A DNA stretch of 64,000 nucleotides. Source: Limnomonas spitsbergensis (lineage: Eukaryota; Chlorophyta; Chlorophyceae; Chlamydomonadales). The DNA is taken from assembly GCA_037349105.1 (NCBI GenBank), contig JAYJMM010000040.1:1030001-1094000 (forward strand). Direction: 5' to 3'. Below are positions 23,897-37,150 of the stretch, piece after piece; the first letter of the stretch is position 1, and every line of letters starts with the position of its first letter. Position numbers and translations under genes: made by a program. The notes beneath the pieces were generated by a model, which worked only from the letters and a program-made list of their open reading frames with translations, did no database searches and was not told the DNA's origin.

Positions 23897-26800
23897 CCCT
23901 TCTAAATCACACTGCTGCCCCCTTCTAAATCACACTGCTGCCCCCTTCTAAATCACACTGCTGCCCCCTTCTAAATCACACTGCTGCCCCCTTCTAAATC
24001 ACACTGCTGCCCCCTTCTAAATCACACTGCTGCCCTCCTTCTAAATCACACTGCTGCCCCCTTCTAAATCACACTGCTGCCTCCTTCTAAATCACACTGC
24101 TGCCCCCTTCTAAATCACACTGCTGCCCCCTTCTAAATCACACTGCTGCCCCCTTCTAAATCACACTGCTGCCCCCTTCTAAATCACACTGCTGCCTCCT
24201 TCTAAATCACACTGCTGCCCCCTTCTAAATCACACTGCTGCCCCCTTCTAAATCACACTGCTGCCCCCTTCTAAATCACACTGCTGCCCCCTTCTAAATC
24301 ACACTGCTGCCCCCTTCTAAATCACACTGCTGCCCCCTTCTAAATCACACTGCTGCCCCCTTCTAAATCACACTGCTGCCCCCTTCTAAATCACACTGCT
24401 GCCCCCTTCTAAATCACACTGCTGCCCCCTTCTAAATCACACTGCTGCCCTCCTTCTAAATCACACTGCTGCCCCCTTCTAAATCACACTGCTGCCCCCT
24501 TCTAAATCACACTGCTGCCTCCTTCTAAATCACACTGCTGCCTCCTTCTAAATCACACTGCTGCCCCCTTCTAAATCACACTGCTGCCTCCTTCTAAATC
24601 ACACTGCTGCCCCCTTCTAAATCACACTGCTGCCTCCTTCTAAATCACACTGCTGCCCCCTTCTAAATCACACTGCTGCCCCTTCTAAATCACACTGCTG
24701 CCCCCTTCTAAATCACACTGCTGCCCCCTTCTAAATCACACTGCTGCCCCCTTCTAAATCACACTGCTGCCTCCTTCTAAATCACACTGCTGCCCCCTTC
24801 TAAATCACACTGCTGCCCCCTTCTAAATCACACTGCCTGCCCCTTCTAAATCACACTGCTGCCCCCTTCTAAATCACACTGCTGCCCCCTTCTAAATCAC
24901 ACTGCTGCCCCCTTCTAAATCACACTGCTGCCCCCTTCTAAATCACACTGCTGCCCCCTTCTAAATCACACTGCTGCCCCCTTCTAAATCACACTGCTGC
25001 CCCCTTCTAAATCACACTGCTGCCCCCTTCTAAATCACACTGCTGCCTCCTTCTAAATCACACTGCTGCCCCCTTCTAAATCACACTGCTGCCCCCTTCT
25101 AAATCACACTGCTGCCCCCTTCTAAATCACACTGCTGCCCCCTTCTAAATCACACTGCTGCCCCCTTCTAAATCACACTGCTGCCCCCTTCTAAATCACA
25201 CTGCTGCCCCCTTCTAAATCACACTGCTGCCCCCTTCTAAATCACACTGCTGCCCCCTTCTAAATCACACTGCTGCCTCCTTCTAAATCACACTGCTGCC
25301 CCCTTCTAAATCACACTGCTGCCCCCTTCTAAATCACACTGCTGCCCTCCTTCTAAATCACACTGCTGCCCCCTTCTAAATCACACTGCTGCCCCCTTCT
25401 AAATCACACTGCTGCCCCCATCTAAATCACACTGCTGCCCCCTTCTAAATCACACTGCTGCCCCCTTCTAAATCACACTGCTGCCCCCTTCTAAATCACA
25501 CTGCTGCCCCCTTCTAAATCACACTGCTGCCCCCTTCTAAATCACACTGCTGCCTCCTTCTAAATCACACTGCTGCCCCCTTCTAAATCACACTGCTGCC
25601 CCCTTCTAAATCACACTGCTGCCCCCTTCTAAATCACACTGCTGCCCCCATTCTAAATCACACTGCTGCCCCCTTCTAAATCACACTGCTGCCTCCCTTC
25701 TAAATCACACTGCTGCCCCCTTCTAAATCACACTGCTGCCCCCTTCTAAATCACACTGCTGCCCCCTTCTAAATCACACTGCTGCCCCCTTCTAAATCAC
25801 ACTGCTGCCCCCTATCTAAATCACACTGCTGCCTCCTTCTAAATCACACTGCTGCCCCCTTCTAAATCACACTGCTGCCCCCTTCTAAATCACACTGCTG
25901 CCCCCTTCTAAATCACACTGCTGCCCCCTTCTAAATCACACTGCTGCCCCCTTCTAAATCACACTGCTGCCTCCTTCTAAATCACACTGCTGCCCCTTCT
26001 AAATCACACTGCTGCCCCCTTCTAAATCACACTGCTGCCCCCTTCTAAATCACACTGCTGCCCCCTTCTAAATCACACTGCTGCCCCCTTCTAAATCACA
26101 CTGCTGCCTCCTTCTAAATCACACTGCTGCCCCCTTCTAAATCACACTGCTGCCCTCCTTCTAAATCACACTGCTGCCCCCTTCTAAATCACACTGCTGC
26201 CCCCTTCTAAATCACACTGCTGCCCCCTTCTAAATCACACTGCTGCCCCCTTCTAAATCACACTGCTGCCCCCTTCTAAATCACACTGCTGCCCCCTTCT
26301 AAATCACACTGCTGCCCCCTTCTAAATCACACTGCTGCCCCCTTCTAAATCACACTGCTGCCCCCTTCTAAATCACACTGCTGCCCCCTTCTAAATCACA
26401 CTGCTGCCCCCTTCTAAATCACACTGCTGCCCCTTCTAAATCACACTGCTGCCCCCTTCTAAATCACACTGCTGCCCCCTTCTAAATCACACTGCTGCCC
26501 CCTTCTAAATCACACTGCTGCCTCCTTCTAAATCACACTGCTGCCCCCTTCTAAATCACACTGCTGCCCCCTTCTAAATCACACTGCTGCCTCCTTCTAA
26601 ATCACACTGCTGCCCTCCTTCTAAATCACACTGCTGCCCCCTTCTAAATCACACTGCTGCCTCCCTCTAAATCACACTGCTGCCCCCTTCTAAATCACAC
26701 TGCTGCCTCCTTCTAAATCACACTGCTGCCCCCTTCTAAATCACACTGCTGCCTCCTTCTAAATCACACTGCTGCCCCCTTCTAAATCACACTGCTGCCC

Positions 26801-27227
26801 CCTTCTAAATCACACTGCCTGCCCCCTTCTAAATCACACTGCTGCCTCCTTCTAAATCACACTGCTGCCTCCTTCTAAATCACACTGCTGCCCCCTTCTA
26901 AATCACACTGCTGCCCCCTTCTAAATCACACTGCTGCCCCCTTCTAAATCACACTGCTGCCCCCTTCTAAATCACACTGCTGCCCCCTTCTAAATCACAC
27001 TGCTGCCCCCTTCTAAATCACACTGCTGCCCCCTTCTAAATCACACTGCTGCCCCCATTCTAAATCACACTGCTGCCCCCATCTAAATCACACTGCTGCC
27101 CCCTTCTAAATCACACTGCTGCCCCCATCTAAATCACACTGCTGCCCCCTTCTAAATCACACTGCTGCCCCCTTCTAAATCACACTGCTGCCCCCTTCTA
27201 AATCACACTGCTGCCTCCTTCTAAATC

Positions 27228-28827
27228 GACACTGCTGCCCCCTATCTAAATCACACTGCTGCCCCCTTCTAAATCACACTGCTGCCCCCTTCTAAATCAC
27301 ACTGCTGCCCCCATCTAAATCACACTGCTGCCCCCTTCTAAATCACACTGCTGCCTCCATCTAAATCACACTGCTGCCCCCTTCTAAATCACACTGCTGC
27401 CCCCTTCTAAATCACACTGCTGCCCCCTTCTAAATCACACTGCTGCCCCCTTCTAAATCACACTGCTGCCCCCTTCTAAATCACACTGCTGCCTCCTTCT
27501 AAATCACACTGCTGCCCCCTTCTAAATCACACTGCTGCCCCCTTCTAAATCACACTGCTTCCCCCTTCTAAATCACACTGCTGCCTCCTTCTAAATCACA
27601 CTGCTGCCCCCTTCTAAATCACACTGCTGCCTCCTTCTAAATCACACTGCTGCCCCCTTCTAAATCACACTGCTTCCCCCTTCTAAATCACACTGCTGCC
27701 CCCTTCTAAATCACACTGCTTCCCCCTTCTAAATCACACTGCTGCCTCCCTTCTAAATCACACTGCTTCCCCCTTCTAAATCACACTGCTGCCCCCTTCT
27801 AAATCACACTGCTGCCCCCTTCTAAATCACACTGCTGCCCCCTTCTAAATCACACTGCTTCCCCCTTCTAAATCACACTGCTGCCCCCTTCTAAATCACA
27901 CTGCTGCCCCCTTCTAAATCACACTGCTGCCCCCTTCTAAATCACACTGCTGCCCCCTTCTAAATCACACTGCTGCCCCCTTCTAAATCACACTGCTGCC
28001 TCCTTCTAAATCACACTGCTGCCCCCTTCTAAATCACACTGCTGCCCCCTTCTAAATCACACTGCTGCCTCCTTCTAAATCACACTGCTGCCTCCTTCTA
28101 AATCACACTGCTGCCCCCTTCTAAATCACACTGCTGCCTCCTTCTAAATCACACTGCTTCCCCCTTCTAAATCACACTGCTGCCCCCTTCTAAATCACAC
28201 TGCTGCCTCCTTCTAAATCACACTGCTGCCTCCTTCTAAATCACACTGCTGCCCCCTTCTAAATCACACTGCTGCCCCCTTCTAAATCACACTGCCGCCC
28301 CCTTCTAAATCACACTGCTGCCTCCTTCTAAATCACACTGCTGCCTCCTTCTAAATCACACTGCTGCCCCCTTCTAAATCACACTGCTTCCCCCTTCTAA
28401 ATCACACTGCTGCCTCCTTCTAAATCACACTGCTGCCCCCTTCTAAATCACACTGCTTCCCCCTTCTAAATCACACTGCTGCCCCCTTCTAAATCACACT
28501 GCTTCCCCCTTCTAAATCACACTGCTGCCTCCTTCTAAATCACACTGCTCCCCTTCTAAATCACACTGCTTCCCCCTTCTAAATCACACTGCTGCCCCCT
28601 TCTAAATCACACTGCTGCCCCCTTCTAAATCACACTGCTGCCCCCTTCTAAATCACACTGCTTCCCCCTTCTAAATCACACTGCTGCCCCCTTCTAAATC
28701 ACACTGCTGCCTCCTTCTAAATCACACTGCTGCCTCCTTCTAAATCACACTGCTTCCCCCTTCTAAATCACACTGCTGCCCCCTTCTAAATCACACTGCT
28801 GCCCCTATCTAAATCACACTGCTGCCT
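27228..28827 (+). repeat. Near-clean copy of about 8.78-10.36 kb, offset about 18.45 kb
   Basis: The 19G-type unit (written as ATCGACACT, G at 27,228) and CTATCT at 28,805 correspond to 8,782 and 10,335. Between them the series of 4T and 7T units is recognisably the same. This copy is roughly one unit longer. It includes a 21-bp unit at about 28,547 (GCTCCCCTTCT) that lacks bases at both positions 4 and 7. It marks the right edge of the indel-dense zone. Confidence 0.75.
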
Positions 28828-31800
28828 CCTTCTAAATCACACTGCTGCCCCCTTCTAAATCACACTGCTGCCTCCTTCTAAATCACACTGCTGCCCCCTT
28901 CTAAATCACACTGCTGCCTCCTTCTAAATCACACTGCTGCCCCCTTCTAAATCACACTGCTGCCTCCTTCTAAATCACACTGCTGCCCCCTTCTAAATCA
29001 CACTGCTGCCCCCTTCTAAATCACACTGCTGCCCCCTTCTAAATCACACTGCTGCCCCCTTCTAAATCACACTGCTGCCCCCTTCTAAATCACACTGCTG
29101 CCCCCTTCTAAATCACACTGCTGCCCCCTTCTAAATCACACTGCTGCCCCCTTCTAAATCACACTGCTGCCCCCTTCTAAATCACACTGCTGCCCCCTTC
29201 TAAATCACACTGCTGCCCCCTTCTAAATCACACTGCTGCCCCCTTCTAAATCACACTGCTGCCCCCTTCTAAATCACACTGCTGCCCCCTTCTAAATCAC
29301 ACTGCTGCCCCCTTCTAAATCACACTGCTGCCCCCTTCTAAATCACACTGCTGCCCCCTTCTAAATCACACTGCTGCCCCCTTCTAAATCACACTGCTGC
29401 CTCCTTCTAAATCACACTGCTGCCCCCTTCTAAATCACACTGCTGCCCCCTTCTAAATCACACTGCTGCCCCCTTCTAAATCACACTGCTGCCCCCTTCT
29501 AAATCACACTGCTGCCCCCTTCTAAATCACACTGCTGCCCCCATTCTAAATCACACTGCTGCCCCCTTCTAAATCACACTGCTGCCCCCTTCTAAATCAC
29601 ACTGCTGCCCCCTTCTAAATCACACTGCTGCCCCCTTCTAAATCACACTGCTGCCCCCTTCTAAATCACACTGCTGCCCCCTTCTAAATCACACTGCTGC
29701 CCCCATTCTAAATCACACTGCTGCCCCCTTCTAAATCACACTGCTGCCCCCTTCTAAATCACACTGCTGCCCCCATTCTAAATCACACTGCTGCCCCCTT
29801 CTAAATCACACTGCTGCCTCCATCTAAATCACACTGCTGCCCCCTTCTAAATCACACTGCTGCCCCCTTCTAAATCACACTGCTGCCCCCTTCTAAATCA
29901 CACTGCTGCCCCCTTCTAAATCACACTGCTGCCCCCTTCTAAATCACACTGCTGCCTCCTTCTAAATCACACTGCTGCCCCCTTCTAAATCACACTGCTG
30001 CCCCCTTCTAAATCACACTGCTTCCCCCTTCTAAATCACACTGCTGCCTCCTTCTAAATCACACTGCTGCCCCCTTCTAAATCACACTGCTGCCTCCTTC
30101 TAAATCACACTGCTGCCCCCTTCTAAATCACACTGCTTCCCCCTTCTAAATCACACTGCTGCCCCCTTCTAAATCACACTGCTGCCCCCTTCTAAATCAC
30201 ACTGCTGCCCTCCTTCTAAATCACACTGCTTCCCCCTTCTAAATCACACTGCTGCCCCCTTCTAAATCACACTGCTGCCCCCTTCTAAATCACACTGCTG
30301 CCCCCTTCTAAATCACACTGCTTCCCCCTTCTAAATCACACTGCTGCCCCCTTCTAAATCACACTGCTGCCCCCTTCTAAATCACACTGCTGCCCCCTTC
30401 TAAATCACACTGCTGCCCTCCTTCTAAATCACACTGCTGCCCCCTTCTAAATCACACTGCTGCCTCCTTCTAAATCACACTGCTGCCCCCTTCTAAATCA
30501 CACTGCTGCCCCCTTCTAAATCACACTGCTGCCCTCCTTCTAAATCACACTGCTGCCTCCTTCTAAATCACACTGCTGCCCCCTTCTAAATCACACTGCT
30601 TCCCCCTTCTAAATCACACTGCTGCCCCCTTCTAAATCACACTGCTGCCCCCTTCTAAATCACACTGCTGCCCCCTTCTAAATCACACTGCTGCCTCCTT
30701 CTAAATCACACTGCTGCCCCCTTCTAAATCACACTGCTGCCCCCTTCTAAATCACACTGCCGCCCCCTTCTAAATCACACTGCTGCCTCCTTCTAAATCA
30801 CACTGCTGCCTCCTTCTAAATCACACTGCTGCCCCCTTCTAAATCACACTGCTTCCCCCTTCTAAATCACACTGCTGCCTCCTTCTAAATCACACTGCTG
30901 CCCCCTTCTAAATCACACTGCTTCCCCCTTCTAAATCACACTGCTGCCCCCTTCTAAATCACACTGCTTCCCCCTTCTAAATCACACTGCTGCCTCCTTC
31001 TAAATCACACTGCTGCCCCCATCTAAATCACACTGCTGCCCCCTTCTAAATCACACTGCTGCCCCCTTCTAAATCACACTGCTGCCTCCTTCTAAATCAC
31101 ACTGCTGCCCCCTTCTAAATCACACTGCTTCCCCCTTCTAAATCACACTGCTGCCCCCTTCTAAATCACACTGCTGCCCCCTTCTAAATCACACTGCTGC
31201 CCCCTTCTAAATCACACTGCTGCCTCCTTCTAAATCACACTGCTGCCCCCTTCTAAATCACACTGCTGCCTCCTTCTAAATCACACTGCTGCCCCCTTCT
31301 AAATCACACTGCTGCCCCCTTCTAAATCACACTGCTGCCTCCTTCTAAATCACACTGCTGCCTCCTTCTAAATCACACTGCTTCCCCCTTCTAAATCACA
31401 CTGCTTCCCCCTTCTAAATCACACTGCTGCCCCCTTCTAAATCACACTGCTGCCTCCTTCTAAATCACACTGCTGCCCCCTTCTAAATCACACTGCTGCC
31501 TCCTTCTAAATCACACTGCTGCCCCCTTCTAAATCACACTGCTGCCCCCTTCTAAATCACACTGCTGCCCCCATCTAAATCACACTGCTGCCTCCTTCTA
31601 AATCACACTGCTGCCTCCTTCTAAATCACACTGCTGCCCCCTTCTAAATCACACTGCTGCCCCCTTCTAAATCACACTGCTGCCCCCTTCTAAATCACAC
31701 TGCTGCCTCCTTCTAAATCACACTGCTGCCCCCTTCTAAATCACACTGCTGCCCCCTTCTAAATCACACTGCTGCCCCCTTCTAAATCACACTGCTGCCT

Positions 31801-31977
31801 CCTTCTAAATCACACTGCTGCCTCCTTCTAAATCACACTGCTGCCCCCTTCTAAATCACACTGCTTCCCCCTTCTAAATCACACTGCTGCCTCCTTCTAA
31901 ATCACACTGCTGCCTCCTTCTAAATCACACTGCTGCCCCCTTCTAAATCACACTGCTGCCTCCTTCTAAATCACGCT

Positions 31978-33382
31978 GCTGCCTCCTTCTAAATCACACT
32001 GCTGCCCCCTTCTAAATCACACTGCTGCCCCCTTCTAAATCACACTGCTGCCCCCTTCTAAATCACACTGCTGCCCCCTTCTAAATCACACTGCTGCCCC
32101 CTTCTAAATCACACTGCTGCCCCCTTCTAAATCACACTGCTGCCCCCTTCTAAATCACACTGCTTCCCCCTTCTAAATCACACTGCTGCCCCCTTCTAAA
32201 TCACACTGCTGCCCCCTTCTAAATCACACTGCTGTCCCCTTCTAAATCACACTGCTGCCCCCTTCTAAATCACACTGCTGCCCCCTTCTAAATCACACTG
32301 CTGCCCCCTTCTAAATCACACTGCTGCCCCCTTCTAAATCACACTGCTGCCCCCTTCTAAATCACACTGCTTCCCCCTTCTAAATCACACTGCTGCCCCC
32401 TTCTAAATCACACTGCTGCCCCCTTCTAAATCACACTGCTGCCCCCTTCTAAATCACACTGCTGCCTCCTTCTAAATCACACTGCCGCCTCCTTCTAAAT
32501 CACACTGCTGCCCCCTTCTAAATCACACTGCTGCCCCCTTCTAAATCACACTGCTGCCCCCTTCTAAATCACACTGCTGCCCCCTTCTAAATCACACTGC
32601 TTCCCCCTTCTAAATCACACTGCTGCCCCCTTCTGAATCACACTGCTGCCCCCTTCTAAATCACACTGCTGCCCCCTTCTAAATCACACTGCTGCCCCCT
32701 TCTAAATCACACTGCTGCCCCCATCTAAATCACACTGCTGCCCCCTTCTAAATCACACTGCTGCCCCCTTCTAAATCACACTGCTGCCTCCTTCTAAATC
32801 ACACTGCTGCCCCCTTCTAAATCACACTGCTGCCCCCTTCTAAATCACACTGCTGCCCCCTTCTAAATCACACTGCTGCCCCCTTCTAAATCACACTGCT
32901 GCCTCCTTCTAAATCACACTGCTGCCCCCTTCTAAATCACAGCTGCTGCCCCCTTCTAAATCACACTGCTGCCCCCATTCTAAATCACACTGCTGCCCCC
33001 TTCTAAATCACACTGCTGCCCCCATCTAAATCACACTGCTGCCCCCTTCTAAATCACACTGCTGCCCCCTTCTAAATCACACTGCTGCCCCCTTCTAAAT
33101 CACACTGCTGCCTCCTTCTAAATCACACTGCTGCCCCCTTCTAAATCACACTGCTGCCCCCTTCTAAATCACACTGCTGCCCCCTTCTAAATCACACTGC
33201 TGCCTCCTTCTAAATCACACTGCTGCCTCCTTCTAAATCACACTGCTGCCCCCTTCTAAATCACACTGCTTCCCCCTTCTAAATCACACTGCTGCCTCCT
33301 TCTAAATCACACTGCTGCCTCCTTCTAAATCACACTGCTGCCCCCTTCTAAATCACACTGCTGCCTCCTTCTAAATCACGCT
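31978..33382 (+). repeat. 61-unit higher-order repeat copy (31.98-33.38 kb)
   Basis: It is bounded by 21G units (G at 31,975 and 33,380), each followed by 7T units. Internal markers are 5T at 32,235, a 7T+3C unit near 32,484, 14G at 32,635 and a 21A/G union (CACAGCTG) at 32,941-32,942. The span is 1,405 bp, which is 61 x 23 plus two single-base insertions at about 32,941 and 32,984. The same markers in the same order are found 11,947-11,948 bp downstream. Confidence 0.85.
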
Positions 33383-34878
33383 GCTGCCTCCTTCTAAATC
33401 ACACTGCTGCCCCCTTCTAAATCACACTGCTGCCCCCTTCTAAATCACACTGCTGCCCCCTTCTAAATCACACTGCTGCCCCCTTCTAAATCACACTGCT
33501 GCCCCCTTCTAAATCACGCTGCTGCCTCCTTCTAAATCACACTGCTGCCCCCTTCTAAATCACACTGCTGCCCCCTTCTAAATCACACTGCTGCCTCCTT
33601 CTAAATCACACTGCTGCCCCCTTCTAAATCACACTGCTGCCTCCTTCTAAATCACACTGCTGCCCCCTTCTAAATCACACTGCTGCCCCCTTCTAAATCA
33701 CACTGCTGCCTCCTTCTAAATCACACTGCTGCCTCCTTCTAAATCACACTGCTTCCCCCTTCTAAATCACACTGCTTCCCCCTTCTAAATCACACTGCTG
33801 CCCCCTTCTAAATCACACTGCTGCCTCCTTCTAAATCACACTGCTGCCCCCTTCTAAATCACACTGCTGCCTCCTTCTAAATCACACTGCTGCCCCCTTC
33901 TAAATCACACTGCTGCCCCCTTCTAAATCACACTGCCGCCCCCATCTAAATCACACTGCTGCCTCCTTCTAAATCACACTGCTGCCTCCTTCTAAATCAC
34001 ACTGCTGCCCCCTTCTAAATCACACTGCTGCCCCCTTCTAAATCACACTGCTGCCCCCTTCTAAATCACACTGCTGCCTCCTTCTAAATCACACTGCTGC
34101 CCCCTTCTAAATCACACTGCTGCCCCCTTCTAAATCACACTGCTGCCCCCTTCTAAATCACACTGCTGCCTCCTTCTAAATCACACTGCTGCCTCCTTCT
34201 AAATCACACTGCTGCCCCCTTCTAAATCACACTGCTTCCCCCTTCTAAATCACACTGCTGCCTCCTTCTAAATCACACTGCTGCCTCCTTCTAAATCACA
34301 CTGCTGCCCCCTTCTAAATCACACTGCTGCCTCCTTCTAAATCACACTGCTGCCTCCTTCTAAATCACACTGCTGCCCCCTTCTAAATCACACTGCTGCC
34401 CCCTTCTAAATCACACTGCTGCCCCCTTCTAAATCACACTGCTGCCCCCTTCTAAATCACACTGCTGCCCCCTTCTAAATCACACTGCTGCCCCCTTCTA
34501 AATCACACTGCTGCCCCCTTCTAAATCACACTGCTTCCCCCTTCTAAATCACACTGCTGCCCCCTTCTAAATCACACTGCTGCCCCCTTCTAAATCACAC
34601 TGCTGTCCCCTTCTAAATCACACTGCTGCCCCCTTCTAAATCACACTGCTGCCCCCTTCTAAATCACACTGCTGCCCCCTTCTAAATCACACTGCTGCCC
34701 CCTTCTAAATCACACTGCTGCCCCCTTCTAAATCACACTGCTGCCCCCTTCTAAATCACACTGCTGCCCCCTTCTAAATCACACTGCTGCCCCCTTCTAA
34801 ATCACACTGCTGCCCCCTTCTAAATCACACTGCTGCCCCCTTCTAAATCACACTGCTGCCCTCCTTCTAAATCACACT

Positions 34879-35338
34879 GCTGCCCCCTTCTAAATCACAC
34901 TGCTGCCCCCTTCTAAATCACACTGCTGCCCCCTTCTAAATCACACTGCTGCCCCCTTCTAAATCACACTGCTGCCCCCTTCTAAATCACACTGCTGCCC
35001 CCTTCTAAATCACACTGCTGCCCCCTTCTAAATCACACTGCTGCCCCCTTCTAAATCACACTGCTGCCCCCTTCTAAATCACACTGCTGCCCCCTTCTAA
35101 ATCACACTGCTGCCCCCTTCTAAATCACACTGCTGCCCCCTTCTAAATCACACTGCTGCCCCCTTCTAAATCACACTGCTGCCCCCTTCTAAATCACACT
35201 GCTGCCCCCTTCTAAATCACACTGCTGCCCCCTTCTAAATCACACTGCTGCCCCCTTCTAAATCACACTGCTGCCCCCTTCTAAATCACACTGCTGCCCC
35301 CTTCTAAATCACACTGCTGCCCCCTTCTAAATCACACT
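34879..35338 (+). repeat. Uniform run of 20 canonical units
   Basis: The run is 460 bp with no variant, between a 24-bp CCCTCC unit (34,855-34,878) and a 24-bp CCATTCT unit (35,339-35,362). A further nine canonical units follow before a 7T unit at 35,570. Confidence 0.85.
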
Positions 35339-36582
35339 GCTGCCCCCATTCTAAATCACACTGCTGCCCCCTTCTAAATCACACTGCTGCCCCCTTCTAA
35401 ATCACACTGCTGCCCCCTTCTAAATCACACTGCTGCCCCCTTCTAAATCACACTGCTGCCCCCTTCTAAATCACACTGCTGCCCCCTTCTAAATCACACT
35501 GCTGCCCCCTTCTAAATCACACTGCTGCCCCCTTCTAAATCACACTGCTGCCCCCTTCTAAATCACACTGCTGCCTCCTTCTAAATCACACTGCTGCCCC
35601 CTTCTAAATCACACTGCTGCCCCCTTCTAAATCACACTGCTGCCCCCTTCTAAATCACACTGCTGCCTCCTTCTAAATCACACTGCTGCCCCCTTCTAAA
35701 TCACACTGCTGCCTCCTTCTAAATCACACTGCTGCCTCCTTCTAAATCACACTGCTGCCCCCTTCTAAATCACACTGCTGCCCCCTTCTAAATCACACTG
35801 CTGCCCCCTTCTAAATCACACTGCTGCCCCCTTCTAAATCACACTGCTGCCCCCTTCTAAATCACACTGCTGCCCCCTTCTAAATCACACTGCTTCCCCC
35901 TTCTAAATCACACTGCTGCCCCCTTCTAAATCACACTGCTGCCCCCTTCTAAATCACACTGCTGTCCCCCTTCTAAATCACACTGCTGCCCCCTTCTAAA
36001 TCACACTGCTGCCCCCTTCTAAATCACACTGCTGCCCCCTTCTAAATCACACTGCTGCCCCCTTCTAAATCACACTGCTGCCCCCTTCTAAATCACACTG
36101 CTGCCCCCTTCTAAATCACACTGCTGCCCCCTTCTAAATCACACTGCTGCCCCCTTCTAAATCACACTGCTGCCCCCTTCTAAATCACACTGCTGCCTCC
36201 TTCTAAATCACACTGCTGCCTCCTTCTAAATCACACTGCTGCCCCCTTCTAAATCACACTGCTGCCCCCTTCTAAATCACACTGCTGCCCCCTTCTAAAT
36301 CACACTGCTGCCCCCTTCTAAATCACACTGCTGCCCCCTTCTAAATCACACTGCTGCCCCCTTCTAAATCACACTGCTGCCCCCTTCTAAATCACACTGC
36401 TGCCCCCTTCTAAATCACACTGCTGCCCCCTTCTAAATCACACTGCTTCCCCCTTCTAAATCACACTGCTGCCCCCTTCTAAATCACACTGCTTCCCCCT
36501 TCTAAATCACACTGCTGCCCCCTTCTAAATCACACTGCTGCCCCCTTCTAAATCACACTGCTTCCCCCTTCTAAATCACACT

Positions 36583-37150
36583 GCTTCCTCCTTCTAAATC
36601 ACACTGCTGCCCCCTTCTAAATCACACTGCTGCCCCCTTCTAAATCACACTGCTGCCCCCTTCTAAATCACACTGCTTCCCCCTTCTAAATCACACTGCT
36701 GCCCCCTTCTAAATCACACTGCTGCCCCCTTCTAAATGACACTGCTGCCCCCTTCTAAATCACACTGCTGCCCCCTTCTAAATCACACTGCTGCCCCCTT
36801 CTAAATCACACTGCTGCCCCCTTCTAAATCACACTTGCTGCCACCATCTAAATCACAGTGCTGCCCCCTTCTAAATCACACTGCTGCCTCCATCTAAATC
36901 ACACTGCTGCCCCCTTCTAAATCACACTGCTGCCCCCTTCTAAATCACACTGCTGCCCCCTTCTAAATCACACTGCTGCCCCCTTCTAAATCACAGCTGC
37001 TGCCCCCTTCTAAATCACAGCTGCTGCCCCCTTCTAAATTACACTGCTGCCCCCTTCTAAATCACACTGCTGCCCCCTTCTAAATCACACTGCTGCCTCC
37101 TTCTAAATCGCACTGCTGCCCCCATTCTAAATCACACTGCTGCCCCCTTC
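36583..37150 (+). repeat. First copy of the CCACCATCT cassette
   Basis: It contains a 4T+7T double variant at 36,583, an 18G unit (AAATGACACT) near 36,737, CCACCATCT at 36,841, a CACAGTG unit, a 7T+10A unit, two CACAGCTG units (about 36,995 and 37,019) and a 19G unit near 37,110. The same succession occurs at 46,180-46,760 and 49,515-50,100, where the two CACAGCTG units read as plain 21G (CACGCTG). Here the units carry extra bases exactly at those variable sites. Confidence 0.85.

Larger units (their letters stand above)
11087..27257 (+). repeat. Indel-rich zone with many 22- and 24-bp units
   Basis: The first length change is the 22-bp unit at 11,087-11,108. By eye there are more than sixty 22- or 24-bp units by 19,420. 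They are densest at about 15-21 kb and thin out after 24 kb; the last of the dense set is the 24-bp unit at 27,234-27,257. The inserted and missing bases fall at positions that vary by substitution in the clean zones. Examples are CCATTCT (both 10A and 10T), CCCTCC or CCTCCC (both 7C and 7T), CTTGCC (both 4T and 4G), GCCTGCC (both 3C and 3T), ATCAGCACT and ATCGACACT (both 19A and 19G). The commonest 22-bp unit lacks one C of the tract. The zone is real satellite, but its exact base sequence and unit count should be treated as unreliable. Confidence 0.9.
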
